Part shown: one piece after another, positions 44,260-52,052 of the stretch | Position numbering within the stretch: position 1 is the stretch's first letter | Layout of the letters: every line of letters starts with the position of its first letter | From: Lacticaseibacillus zeae DSM 20178 = KCTC 3804 | GTDB lineage: Bacteria > Bacillota > Bacilli > Lactobacillales > Lactobacillaceae | Assembly (NCBI RefSeq): GCF_000260435.1 | Contig: NZ_BACQ01000050.1 | Location: 55,084-119,083 of the forward strand | Length of the DNA: 64,000 bases | Reading direction: 5' to 3' | Translations under genes and position numbers: made by a program | The notes under the pieces: generated by a model | The model's database searches: none | Told to the model about the DNA's origin: nothing | Seen by the model: the letters and a program-made list of their open reading frames with translations, nothing else

Positions 44260-44327
44260 CTTCCACCCTTGTCATCTGAGCCGTGTCGAGGTCATCGGGG
44301 GCTCATCCCGGTGGCCTCTTTTCAACT
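44234..44327 (-). ncRNA. Candidate antitoxin RNA, convergent to toxin mRNA
   Basis: On the minus strand: -35 TTGACG (44358-44363), 18-bp spacer, perfect -10 TATAAT (44334-44339), predicted start near 44327. The RNA runs into AAGCTAAC/GTTAGCTT (44235-44262) followed by TTTTTT, giving about 94 nt. It is fully complementary to the toxin mRNA 3' end, including the last eight toxin codons. Confidence 0.6.
44288..44322 (+). terminator. Terminator of the candidate toxin mRNA
   Basis: GAGG and CGGG pair with CCCG and CCTC across an interior loop, then TTTT. It lies within the region overlapped by the antisense RNA. Confidence 0.6.
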
Positions 44328-44452
44328 CTTAAAATTATACGTTAAGACTTGCCAATTCGTCAACAAATCTCTTCCCAAACAAAGTGGACAAATAAACGTT
44401 AGTCCTTCTTTTAGCCCGTATCTGATAGTTGTAATTGGCCCTTTAATCGGTC

Positions 44453-44866
44453 TCACTGTAAAGCTACTAAAAGTTGCTTTAGCGTCTGCGTCAGTGCTTC
44501 AGGGTCCTTAACGTTCGTCGCAAAAGCCTTTTCGAGCACCTGAAATAGCTCGTGGACTTCTGTCGCCGTGGCTTTGCCCGCTTCGGTTAAAAAGAGTTGC
44601 CGCTCACGATCACTGTGCGGCGCCATTTGCTTTTCCAGCAAGCCTTGTTGGATCAATCGTTTCACCAAGTTAGACACGCTGGCTGGCCCGCGGCTCAAGT
44701 CGATACTGATTTGGCGTTGGTTCGTGCCAGGATGAGCGGCGACAAACGTCAATACCTTGGCTTGATCACTATTTAAGTCGAGATCGCTTAAGTGCTGGTT
44801 CAAAAAGTACTTCTGTAGCTTTGCCAGCTGATAAATTAGGCCGGAAATATTCGAATCGGTTTGCAT
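44453..44866 (-). CDS. MarR-family transcriptional regulator
   Basis: 137 residues. Winged helix around residues 35-95 (GTNQRQISIDLSRGPASVSNLVKRLIQQGLLEKQ, wing HSDRERQLFLTEAG). ATG start with GGAGG upstream. It is alone, with no obvious target operon; the candidate antitoxin RNA promoter lies 90 bp downstream on the same strand, and I see no terminator between them, so readthrough could feed the antisense RNA. The ligand and targets are unknown. Confidence 0.87.
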   Translation of the reverse strand: MQTDSNISGLIYQLAKLQKYFLNQHLSDLDLNSDQAKVLTFVAAHPGTNQRQISIDLSRGPASVSNLVKRLIQQGLLEKQMAPHSDRERQLFLTEAGKATATEVHELFQVLEKAFATNVKDPEALTQTLKQLLVALQ

Positions 44867-44980
44867 ACATGACCTCCATGTCTACTAACATACGCTTTTT
44901 GGTTTTAAATGCAACAGTTTCATCAGCGCCCCTTCAGCCGACTTTTTAGCCAATTTAAAATCTGCCTTATTTCAAAATAA

Positions 44981-45023
44981 CAAAAAGGCATTTCACAAGT
45001 AGATTTTGCGAAACACCTCTTTA
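44981..45023 (-). terminator. Terminator of the zinc-ribbon gene at 45028
   Basis: AGGTGTTTCGCAA pairs with TTGTGAAATGCCT with a few mismatches, followed on the minus strand by TTTTTG. Confidence 0.6.
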
Positions 45024-45027
45024 AAAA

Positions 45028-45789
45028 TTAATCGTCATCGTCTTGAATCAGTTCCCACTTACCGGAATCATCGTCATACTTGCTCATCTGATCATGAATT
45101 TCGTCATAACGGTATTTGTTATGCAACTCACCATCATCTTTGTCGTAAACATCGACTTCTTTCATATTGGTCGCAGGTGACGTTACTTCCACCCGATACT
45201 CATCAAGGTCAAAATCGTCGAGATCCGTAGCCATTTTGGCAACTTGGCGATTACTCAAATCACTGCCGCCCGTTGTTGTAGTACTTTCGTAACTCTCCGC
45301 TGCTGCCGATTCACTCGCGTTGGCAAGTGATTCACTGGCTGCTTCTTGCGATGCCGCGAGTGAACTCGATGCCGCCGCCTGCAAAGATTCTGCAGACGCT
45401 GAGGCAAATGAAGCTGACGAAGCATTCGCCGCTGAGGCACTGGCTGAACTGGCAGCAGCTTCTTGCGTTTGCTGACTTTGATTCTGGAAAAATAATACTG
45501 CGATGACAACGATAACCGCCGCGGCCAGAACCAAACTGACCATCAGCCAAGGGCGGCGCGGCCCATTTGGCGCACTGCCATTACTACGCTGCCGTCTTGA
45601 GTTTGGCGGCACTGCCCCTTGCCCTGTTGGCTGTTGCGTTGGACCGGTTGAAGATGCATTGGATGAGCCATTTTCTGCGCCCGTTGTTCCCTGATGTTGC
45701 GCCCGATACTGGGCAAGATTAAACCCGCATTGATGACAAAATGTTTCGTCGGCGCTAACTTGCGCGCCGCAATTTGGACAAAACGCCAT
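45028..45789 (-). CDS. Zinc-ribbon, single-pass membrane protein
   Basis: 253 residues. An N-terminal zinc ribbon (AFCPNCGAQVSADETFCHQCGFNL) is followed by a polar linker, one membrane segment (~residues 95-115; WLMVSLVLAAAVIVVIAVLFF), a long Ala/Ser/Glu low-complexity stalk (~residues 120-180) and an acidic C-terminal domain ending in poly-Asp. The start ATG at 45789 lies 6 bp inside a longer frame, with GGGGGAG spacing favouring it. The topology suggests a cytoplasmic ribbon and external C-terminus. The function is unknown; the next gene upstream also encodes a zinc-ribbon membrane protein. Confidence 0.8.
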   Translation of the reverse strand: MAFCPNCGAQVSADETFCHQCGFNLAQYRAQHQGTTGAENGSSNASSTGPTQQPTGQGAVPPNSRRQRSNGSAPNGPRRPWLMVSLVLAAAVIVVIAVLFFQNQSQQTQEAAASSASASAANASSASFASASAESLQAAASSSLAASQEAASESLANASESAAAESYESTTTTGGSDLSNRQVAKMATDLDDFDLDEYRVEVTSPATNMKEVDVYDKDDGELHNKYRYDEIHDQMSKYDDDSGKWELIQDDDD

Positions 45790-45853
45790 GACCATTCTCC
45801 CCCTTTTTCATTGATCGGTCTGCTGATGCGAAAATCGCTCGCAGCCCATGGCA

Positions 45854-46942
45854 TCAGTCTCGCGGCAGTAACCGCGCTGTCACAAACATGACCAAAGCCG
45901 CCCCGATCCCAATCGAATAACCGATACCCGGACTCAATAATCCTTGGATTTGATTACTGCCACTACTCATCAACGGCGCGTACACAAAGTAAAGCGATGC
46001 ATAGCCAAGCAAGCCCAACATGCCACCGAATCGCATCATGCCGCGTGACCGGAAGAAACCAAACAACAAGCCCAATGCCGGACCCAAACCTGCTAACACC
46101 AAAGCCAGATAAGGCAAATTAGCCTTCGCCGAACTGACGGTACCGGCAGCTGCGGCGGTTTCTGCTAATGTATTCGCACTGCGCACCAAATCATACAGAC
46201 TCCCGCCAACTGCAGTGGTTCCCACGCCGCTGGCACCAAATGGCCACGCATAGGCAGCCATCAAGGCAACAAAAGCAGCCAGTAAATAAGCAATCCAAAT
46301 CACGCCACCGCGTCGTCGCGGTTTTCCGGCAAGCCGCGTCCACCAGTGTTGCGGCCCGTTCGTCGTCATTCCCTGTGGCCACGGTGACGATGTCGATTGA
46401 CCACCCGCTGACGCAGTATAATTTGCACCTTGCCCCGTCGCAGCAGATTGAGGCATCGTCCAAATGTCATCATCATCTGGCGACTCAGCACTGAACTTGC
46501 TTTGGTAAGGTGCTACCACTCGCCGATTAGCCACGACATAAACTCCGACCGTGCTAATGACCGCCAATAGCCAACCAATCCAAACAGAAAAACTGAAGAC
46601 ACAAAAAAGAACCAGTCCCCCGATCAAGGTGTACACGATATGCGTTGCCAACCAGTCGAGAAAATGTTGAAAGCTATCGTCCGTCAACACCAGGCTTTTC
46701 TTAACATGCCCCGTTTTCTCCTGCTGCCGCCGTGATCGGCCTGCCGTTTCTCGCTGCGCTGCATGCGTCGTATCGCTTGCCGTCTGCTGCATCGTCGGAC
46801 AGCTTTGTGTTTGCTGCGTTGCTGATTGAGCGGCCAGGCGCGCATCAAATTGCACCAAGTCCATGCCGCAATTCGGGCAAAACTTCACCCCTGCCGGTAT
46901 CCTAAAGCCGCAATTTGGACAGTACCGCATTTTTTCAGCCAA
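45854..46942 (-). CDS. Zinc-ribbon multi-pass membrane protein
   Basis: About 362 residues from a TTG at 46942, placed 6 bases after TGGAGGT; the ATG at 46957 contains that ribosome site. The zinc ribbon is MRYCPNCGFRIPAGVKFCPNCGMDL, followed by a polar linker. Then come membrane segments around residues 115-150 (IVYTLIGGLVLFCVFSFSVWIGWLLAVISTVGVYVV) and a C-terminal set of four to five. It is likely cotranscribed with the 45028 gene 64 bp downstream. No family role is recognised. Confidence 0.8.
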   Translation of the reverse strand: MAEKMRYCPNCGFRIPAGVKFCPNCGMDLVQFDARLAAQSATQQTQSCPTMQQTASDTTHAAQRETAGRSRRQQEKTGHVKKSLVLTDDSFQHFLDWLATHIVYTLIGGLVLFCVFSFSVWIGWLLAVISTVGVYVVANRRVVAPYQSKFSAESPDDDDIWTMPQSAATGQGANYTASAGGQSTSSPWPQGMTTNGPQHWWTRLAGKPRRRGGVIWIAYLLAAFVALMAAYAWPFGASGVGTTAVGGSLYDLVRSANTLAETAAAAGTVSSAKANLPYLALVLAGLGPALGLLFGFFRSRGMMRFGGMLGLLGYASLYFVYAPLMSSGSNQIQGLLSPGIGYSIGIGAALVMFVTARLLPRD

Positions 46943-47085
46943 ATCGGTGACCTCCATTCTAAAATGCTTAAATCCATCTTGCCTGCTTCCGGCAAAATAG
47001 TAAAGTTTTCGCCAAACTTTTAATGAAAATCAAGCGATTGGGAGCGTGTCTTAAGCCGTTCTGACCCTTTTGACGCCAACTCAAA

Positions 47086-47122
47086 AAAGATCTTCCGGGA
47101 ACTGACCGAGAAGATCCTTTTC
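47086..47122 (-). terminator. Terminator after MarR gene at 47176
   Basis: AGGATCTTCTC pairs with the opposite arm AGATCTTC-type sequence across CGG/CCG, with T-rich flanks on both sides (TTTT and TTTTTT), so it may act in both directions. Confidence 0.55.
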
Positions 47123-47175
47123 ATCTAATAGCATTTCAGCAAAACCGTTGCACTTTTTATAAAACCCTGTTCGGT

Positions 47176-47760
47176 CTAGAACCGCCGATCAAAGCCCCGC
47201 GGACCGCCAGCGCTAAAACTCCCAGGATAGCCGCGGCGAGGGCCATGATGACCGTGATGGAACCGTTCTGCCCAAATCCGCATATCATCGAACTGTTTAC
47301 CTTCCGGCCAGCTCAAATCATCGCGGTTGGCGAGATCTTCCGATAGTTTGTTGATTAGCTTCAATAATTCAGCCTGTTCTTCTTCAGACAAGCCGCTGAA
47401 GATTTGATCAGGCAAATCGGTTCGAAGCTTACCGGTGGTTTCAATAAACTTGCGACCGTCATCTGTGAGCCCGATCAGTTGCACCCGCTTGTCAGTTTCC
47501 GACTCGTGGCGACTGATCAGGCCAAGTTCCTCTAACTTCTGCACTAACGCAGAAACCGAGCTAGGACGAATATCCAAAGCCTCTACCAAGTCCGAGTTGG
47601 TCATCTCACCTTTTTGATCCAGCAAGCGCAACAATCGCAGCTGGTTCGGTTGCCGCTGACGATCGCCAAACCGTAAGCTGCTGGCAACGGCACCCATGAA
47701 CGGCCGCTTTTGGATTAATTGGCCGAATGCTTTTAATAATGCTTCTGATGTTTGTGTCAT
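47176..47760 (-). CDS. MarR-family regulator with Gly/His/Arg-rich tail
   Basis: 194 residues, longer than most MarR proteins. The winged helix spans ~residues 50-110 (GEMTNSDLVEALDIRPSSVSALVQKLEELGLISR, wing ESETDKRVQLIGLTDDG). After the dimerisation helix the C-terminus is unusual: RFHHGHHGPRRGYPGSF and on, a His/Gly/Arg-rich tail that might bind metal or nucleic acid. Upstream, paired TTAGTTTT/AAAACTAA sequences flank the promoter and are likely operators. It has its own terminator. Confidence 0.88.
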   Translation of the reverse strand: MTQTSEALLKAFGQLIQKRPFMGAVASSLRFGDRQRQPNQLRLLRLLDQKGEMTNSDLVEALDIRPSSVSALVQKLEELGLISRHESETDKRVQLIGLTDDGRKFIETTGKLRTDLPDQIFSGLSEEEQAELLKLINKLSEDLANRDDLSWPEGKQFDDMRIWAERFHHGHHGPRRGYPGSFSAGGPRGFDRRF

Positions 47761-47787
47761 GTTACGTGGTCTCCTTTGAAGGTTGAA

Positions 47788-47872
47788 ATTTTAATAGTTA
47801 GTTTTTTAAATACAAAACTAACTGAGTAGATAATAGTCAACTTGTTAGTTCATGTCAATAAAAACTAACGAA
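47788..47872 (-). promoter_or_regulatory. MarR promoter with repeated TTAGTT inverted repeats
   Basis: On the minus strand: -35 TTGACA (47853-47858), 17-bp spacer, -10 TATTAT (47830-47835). GTTAGTTTT/AAAACTAAC flank the region just downstream of the -10, and another GTTAGTT/AACTAAC pair brackets the -35. Two-site autoregulation is likely. Confidence 0.7.
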
Positions 47873-47890
47873 TGATCTGCCGCCCACAAA

Positions 47891-47925
47891 AAAAGGAGCC
47901 GGGAAACCATCCTCAGCTCGCTTTC
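47891..47925 (-). terminator. Terminator of the Nudix gene
   Basis: GAGCTGAGG pairs with CCCGGCTC around an ATGGTTT-type loop, followed on the minus strand by CTTTTTTT. Confidence 0.6.
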
Positions 47926-47957
47926 TCGATAACAGCGTGTCAATCAAGAACAAATTA

Positions 47958-48422
47958 TTATTTGGCCTGTGTTTTCAAGTAATCCCGGACGCAATCGATC
48001 ATGTCACGCGTCTGCTGACTAAACAATGGCGGTAAATCATCAAAATCAAAATACCGTAGAGCCAAGGTTTCCTTAGGGTCGGCATCCTCCAAGCTTCCGC
48101 CAATCGGATTGACCAGATAAAACCGACAGACAATCTGCGCCTGATCGCCATTCGGGTAAGTCGTAAACCCGCGATCGAAGGTATGCAGGACCTTGATCGG
48201 CTCAACCAGCAGACCGGAATCTTCCTTCATCTCGCGTTTGAGCGTCTCAAGAAACGACTCGCCATATTCCATCATGCCGCCGGGGACGCTCCAATTACCG
48301 GCATCGGTCCGCTGTTGCAACAATAACTGCCCCTGATCGTTAACAACCGCACCAGCCACTGCATTGAGAAAAATAGGCATATGCCCGACCTTGCTGCGAA
48401 TTTCTTTAATATAGTTTGCCAC
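47958..48422 (-). CDS. Nudix hydrolase
   Basis: 154 residues. The Nudix box reads GGMMEYGESFLETLKREMKE then DSGL, fitting GX5EX7REUXEEXGU except that one Glu of the EE pair is Asp. The protein would hydrolyse a nucleoside diphosphate linked to another group; the substrate is not readable. The start ATG has AGAGGCAG upstream. Monocistronic between a MarR gene and an MFS exporter. Confidence 0.88.
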   Translation of the reverse strand: MANYIKEIRSKVGHMPIFLNAVAGAVVNDQGQLLLQQRTDAGNWSVPGGMMEYGESFLETLKREMKEDSGLLVEPIKVLHTFDRGFTTYPNGDQAQIVCRFYLVNPIGGSLEDADPKETLALRYFDFDDLPPLFSQQTRDMIDCVRDYLKTQAK

Positions 48423-48511
48423 TTAACTGCCTCTTTTCATGAACCATTTAAACTGATTATCAGACAGTTGAGCTTCAGGTGCAAGATCACGCCACATACC
48501 TTCACTGACGC

Positions 48512-49885
48512 TTAAGCATTCTGACGCCATCTTAATGCGGACAAAATACCGATTAACGAAAGTCCGCCCGCGCCGATCATAGCCGCTTGAAACCCTCTGG
48601 AAAATTCGAGCGATGTGTCTGCACTGCCAATTGCATAGAAAATCAAAACTGAAATGGTGACCCCAATGGCACCGCCAAACAGTCGAAACATATTGTACAA
48701 ACCTGAAGCTTTTCCCAGATTCTTTGGGCTGACAGCACCCAAGACTGCTTTTTGCAATGCTGGCCCTGCCATTGAAAGACCAATACCTGCCAGACCAAGC
48801 GGCACGATCGTTAGACTATATGTATAACCATCGTGAACGATTAACCCAATAAGCAAATAACCAAGCCCTTGCAGAAATAGCCCAACGATCGCAATGAGCT
48901 GTTCTCCAAAGCGATCCACGGCGCGACCCGCAAACGGGGCAACAAGAACCAGCATGCCCGTCCATGGCAGCATTTCCATTCCGGCAATCATCGCATTGAC
49001 ATGTCCAACCACCTGGAAAAATTGAGGAAGGAAGAACACGACCCCATACATTGCGGCATATAGAAGCGCCGTTGCAAGATTAGCACCGGTAAATTGCCAC
49101 CGCTGGAAAAAACTTAAAGGAATCAAGGGAAAGTCTTCGCGTTTTTGTCGCCATACGAGTAACAACGCAAATAAAACACTCAAAACTGCCACAATGATAG
49201 CTGCTGTAGGGATTTTGACTGATTTACTTGCCGAAAGCGCCCAAATCAGACCTGCTGAAGTTAAAACCACTAAAAGTGAGTCAAGGACATTGATCTTTTG
49301 GGATCCGGCTTTGGTTTCAGGAAGCTTCTGTTGTGATAATAAGATGCAAATTAAGCCAATTGGCACATTAATCCAGAAGATCCACTGCCACGCAATCTTG
49401 GCGACGATAATTCCACCTAATGCCGGTCCGACAATAAGCGCCAGTCCGCCAATGCCGCTCCAAATACCTAACGCCTTGCCGCGGCTTTCCACTGGTACGT
49501 TTGCTGTTAAGATGGCCATTGACATCGGCGTGATAACCGATGCGCCAACACCTTCAACAACCCGGGCAACAATCAACGACATAATATTCCCGGACAAGGC
49601 GCAGAGAATCGATCCAATAACAAAGATGAGTAGCCCCAGTTCATAAACTTTGCGATGTCCGAGCCGATCGCCTATCGCCACACCGACCAGTAATACGGCA
49701 GCAATCGCAATATTATAGGCATTTAAAGCCCACTGCAACTGATCAACAGAAATAGAAAAGTCACTCCTAATAGCCGTTGAAGCAGTCGTCACAATCATTG
49801 AATCCATCATTGACATAAAAAAGCCAAGCGATGTCAAAAATAAGATCCAACCTGTCTTTGGTTTTGCCTTTTCAGCATTTAACAT
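48512..49885 (-). CDS. MFS drug exporter, DHA2 (14-segment) family
   Basis: 457 residues with about 14 hydrophobic segments. Motif A is GDRLGHRKVYELGL (~residues 67-80), and VVEGVGASVITPMSMAIL plus GLALIVGPALGG are typical of proton-driven EmrB/QacA exporters. A 32-bp near-perfect palindrome lies just before the ribosome site. The ArsR gene next door on the same strand is a candidate repressor. Likely role: efflux of toxic organic compounds. Confidence 0.9.
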   Translation of the reverse strand: MLNAEKAKPKTGWILFLTSLGFFMSMMDSMIVTTASTAIRSDFSISVDQLQWALNAYNIAIAAVLLVGVAIGDRLGHRKVYELGLLIFVIGSILCALSGNIMSLIVARVVEGVGASVITPMSMAILTANVPVESRGKALGIWSGIGGLALIVGPALGGIIVAKIAWQWIFWINVPIGLICILLSQQKLPETKAGSQKINVLDSLLVVLTSAGLIWALSASKSVKIPTAAIIVAVLSVLFALLLVWRQKREDFPLIPLSFFQRWQFTGANLATALLYAAMYGVVFFLPQFFQVVGHVNAMIAGMEMLPWTGMLVLVAPFAGRAVDRFGEQLIAIVGLFLQGLGYLLIGLIVHDGYTYSLTIVPLGLAGIGLSMAGPALQKAVLGAVSPKNLGKASGLYNMFRLFGGAIGVTISVLIFYAIGSADTSLEFSRGFQAAMIGAGGLSLIGILSALRWRQNA

Positions 49886-49904
49886 ACGAGCACGCTCCTA
49901 AATA

Positions 49905-49936
49905 TTTAATAGTTAAACGATCGTTCAACTATTAAA
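49905..49936. promoter_or_regulatory. 32-bp operator palindrome before the MFS gene
   Basis: TTTAATAGTT and AACTATTAAA flank the core AACGATCGTT; the arms match at all but one position pair. It lies 20-51 bp upstream of the start codon. It is probably bound by the adjacent ArsR-type regulator. Confidence 0.75.
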
Positions 49937-49997
49937 CCTTAAAGCTTGCTTTCCGAAATTGCAATGCAAAGTTCAAATTTTTTTGAACTATTTTGTA

Positions 49998-50026
49998 TAA
50001 AAATAGCCGATAGACATCTACCGGCC
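49998..50026 (-). terminator. Terminator of the ArsR gene
   Basis: GCCGGTAGA pairs with TCTATCGGC around a two-base loop, followed on the minus strand by TATTTTTAT, directly after the stop codon. Confidence 0.7.
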
Positions 50027-50028
50027 AT

Positions 50029-50325
50029 CTACAAATTTTTGTAAAAATTTGTTACATAGAGATCAAAATTTTCAGCATTAAGCGAAACGTACTTCTCGCG
50101 TGAAGATTTTCGTGTCTTCGTCAATCCGGCTTCACGTAACAAGCGAAAATGATAGGATCCCGCCGACTTGCTCATTTTAATTGCCTCACCGACTTCGCCA
50201 CAGGTGACCTCCTTGTTCACCTTTTTTAAATAGCGAATAATGGCCAGTCTAACTGGATCAGCCAATGCTTTAAAAACCTTAACCTGAATTTCATCAACTT
50301 GCGCGCTACTTAGTTCAATAATCAT
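50029..50325 (-). CDS. ArsR-family regulator, probably leaderless
   Basis: 98 residues from the ATG at 50325. The winged helix is AIIRYLKKVNKEVTCGEVGEAIKMSKSAGSYHFRLLREAGL. No cysteine pair typical of metal sensors is visible beyond a single Cys in VTCGE. No ribosome site precedes the ATG; a perfect -10 TATAAT ends 7 bases before it, so transcription should start at or near the A of ATG. It probably controls the MFS exporter 143 bp downstream through the 32-bp palindrome. Confidence 0.8.
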   Translation of the reverse strand: MIIELSSAQVDEIQVKVFKALADPVRLAIIRYLKKVNKEVTCGEVGEAIKMSKSAGSYHFRLLREAGLTKTRKSSREKYVSLNAENFDLYVTNFYKNL

Positions 50326-50331
50326 ACAACT

Positions 50332-50337
50332 ATTATA
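50332..50337 (-). promoter_or_regulatory. -10 box placed for a leaderless transcript
   Basis: TATAAT on the minus strand, 6 bases before the arsR ATG. The -35 is weak (TAAGTT-like). Confidence 0.55.
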
Positions 50338-50404
50338 ACCTGCCTCTGCCAAACTACAAACTTAATCAGCTTTAAACTCGGTTCGCTAAATATTAAACGA
50401 CAAA

Positions 50405-50456
50405 AAGACAGGCACCTTCGCGCAAATTTAAAATCTGCACGAACAATGCCTGTCTT
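50405..50456 (-). terminator. Terminator of gpmA
   Basis: AAGACAGGCA pairs with TGCCTGTCTT, with a second inner stem (TTCGTGC/GCGCGAA), followed on the minus strand by TTTTTG. Confidence 0.85.
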
Positions 50457-50486
50457 ATACGAGTTCTTTAGCCAATCAAGACAGAA

Positions 50487-51176
50487 TTAATTCAACTTGG
50501 TCTTGCTGTTAACGTTCAACTTTTCATCAAAGTCATAAACAACCGGTTCGCCAGTTGCCATTTCCAAGTTCATGATGTCAGCGTCGGAAATGTTTTCGAT
50601 GTACTTGGTCAAAGCGCGCAGTGAGTTACCATGTGCGGCAATGACAACGTTCTTGCCATCTAACAGATCCGGTGCGATATGGTCTTCCCAGAATGGGATA
50701 ACCCGTTCCAGCGTAACTTTCAGGTTTTCGCCGCCAGGAATGATCCGCGGATCAAGGTTAGCATAACGACGATCCTTAGCAGCGGAGCCTTCATCGGTTG
50801 CTTTCAACAATGGTGGCAAAACGTCGTACGAACGGCGCCAGATGTGAACTTGGTCGGCGCCATATTTATCAGCCGTTTCCTTCTTGTTCAAGCCTTGTAA
50901 TGCGCCATAGTGACGTTCGTTCAGACGCCAGGTCTTCATTTCCGGAATCCACAATTGGCCGGATTCTTCCAAGACGTAGTGCAGGGTCTTGATCGCACGG
51001 GTTAAGACTGAGGTGTAAGCCTGATCGAATTCAAGCCCGGCTTGCTTGACCAATTGCCCAGCATGCTTTGCTTCTTCGACACCTTTTTCACTCAGATCAA
51101 CATCCACCCAGCCGGTGAATTGGTTGGACAGGTTCCATTCACTTTGCCCGTGACGGATCAATACTAATTTCGCCAT
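50487..51176 (-). CDS. gpmA: 2,3-bisphosphoglycerate-dependent phosphoglycerate mutase
   Basis: 229 residues. Catalytic His in [12 protein letters not shown] (~residue 9), Glu/Arg block [15 protein letters not shown], second His in [13 protein letters not shown]. It interconverts 3- and 2-phosphoglycerate in glycolysis. The start ATG has GAGGT upstream. Monocistronic with a strong terminator, as is usual for a highly expressed glycolytic gene. Confidence 0.96.
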   Translation of the reverse strand: MAKLVLIRHGQSEWNLSNQFTGWVDVDLSEKGVEEAKHAGQLVKQAGLEFDQAYTSVLTRAIKTLHYVLEESGQLWIPEMKTWRLNERHYGALQGLNKKETADKYGADQVHIWRRSYDVLPPLLKATDEGSAAKDRRYANLDPRIIPGGENLKVTLERVIPFWEDHIAPDLLDGKNVVIAAHGNSLRALTKYIENISDADIMNLEMATGEPVVYDFDEKLNVNSKTKLN

Positions 51177-51332
51177 ATCAGAGAATACCTCGCTTTTATG
51201 ATTTGACAGTCTTCTGTCTGTTTACAGAATCTCATGTTACACCATTTTCAGTAAGTTCGCACCCGCTTTCTCTGGTATATTGGAAACATAAGCAAAAAGT
51301 AAATGATTGAGGTTACCTGAACGGCATATAAA

Positions 51333-51400
51333 AGTGGGTCGCGCTCCGGTGATGATGACCATTGTCCAGTGCGCCCACCACACCGCGACAATAACCCACT
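51333..51400 (+). promoter_or_regulatory. Structured 5' leader hairpin
   Basis: AGTGGGT and CGCG (51333-51343) can pair with CGCG and ACCCACT (~51384-51400), enclosing a second GGTG/CACC-rich hairpin. It lies between an extended -10 (TGGTATATT, 51274-51281) and the ribosome site of the 51415 gene. Confidence 0.4.
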
Positions 51401-51414
51401 ACTTGGAGGTTATC

Positions 51415-51621
51415 TTGAAAAAAATCTGGTTAACGATCGGCGGCTTCTGGCTGATCAGTGTGATTTATTTTTTGGTCTATGTAAGCACCGCTACCTTTCA
51501 AGCGGCCGTGAATGAAAACGGCTTCTTGTCCTTGGTACACGGGGTCATGGATTTGATTTTACTCGGTACCACCTTTGCTTTGGTTGCCGGTGGTCTTTAT
51601 CGGCTCTTCCATCGCAGGTGA
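51415..51621 (+). CDS. Small two-segment membrane protein
   Basis: 68 residues from a TTG at 51415, which follows GGAGG at 5 bases; the longer ATG at 51307 has none. Two hydrophobic segments (IWLTIGGFWLISVIYFLVYV and LVHGVMDLILLGTTFALVAGGLY) with a basic C-terminus (RLFHRR). Unknown function, hairpin-type small membrane protein. Confidence 0.65.
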   Translation: MKKIWLTIGGFWLISVIYFLVYVSTATFQAAVNENGFLSLVHGVMDLILLGTTFALVAGGLYRLFHRR

Positions 51622-51714
51622 TTTTCGGAGGTAGCTTAAGGCATTCGTCAATTAATTTGGTATGATTAGGTGACGGGTGTTTTCATAGCTGGGGATTCGG
51701 CTCAGTTCGTGAAC

Positions 51715-52032
51715 TGGACCGGGCCATCACGCCCAAGGCCAAGGCCACGTACACTCCGGTTTCTAACCGGGCTGGTTCACGCTCACTTTAACGCGTTCAC
51801 CGGCGCAGAAGCCTGCGTATAAGGACCTTGGGCGCAATGGCCTAAGCCCGGGCCATCACGCCCAAGGCCACTTATACTTCGGCTTCTAACCGCGCCGGTT
51901 CACGCTTATCTTAACGCGCTCGCCAGCCCAGAAACCTGCATGTAAGGACCTCAGGCGCAATGGCCAGACCCGGGCCATCACGCCTGAGGCCACTTACACT
52001 CCGGTTTCTAACCGCGCCGGTTCACGCTCACT
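51715..52032. repeat. Hairpin-repeat array (two full units and one arm)
   Basis: The 51622-52052 gap. Each full unit (~51790-51910 and ~51912-52032) is an imperfect palindrome of about 115 bp. The left arm starts GCGTTCACCGGCGCAGAA and runs through TAAGGACCTTGGGCG to ATGGCC; the right arm mirrors it (GGCCATCACGCCCAAGGCC, then CTTATAC, then CGCGCCGGTTCACGC). A lone right arm lies at ~51719-51786. Same family as 29636-30006. Confidence 0.85.
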
Positions 52033-52052
52033 TTTACTTTGGAGGTAATTGT

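Noticed and set aside
45255..45509. Minus-strand Arg/Gln-rich frames
   Set aside because: Out-of-frame reading of the Ala/Ser low-complexity stalk of the zinc-ribbon protein at 45028.
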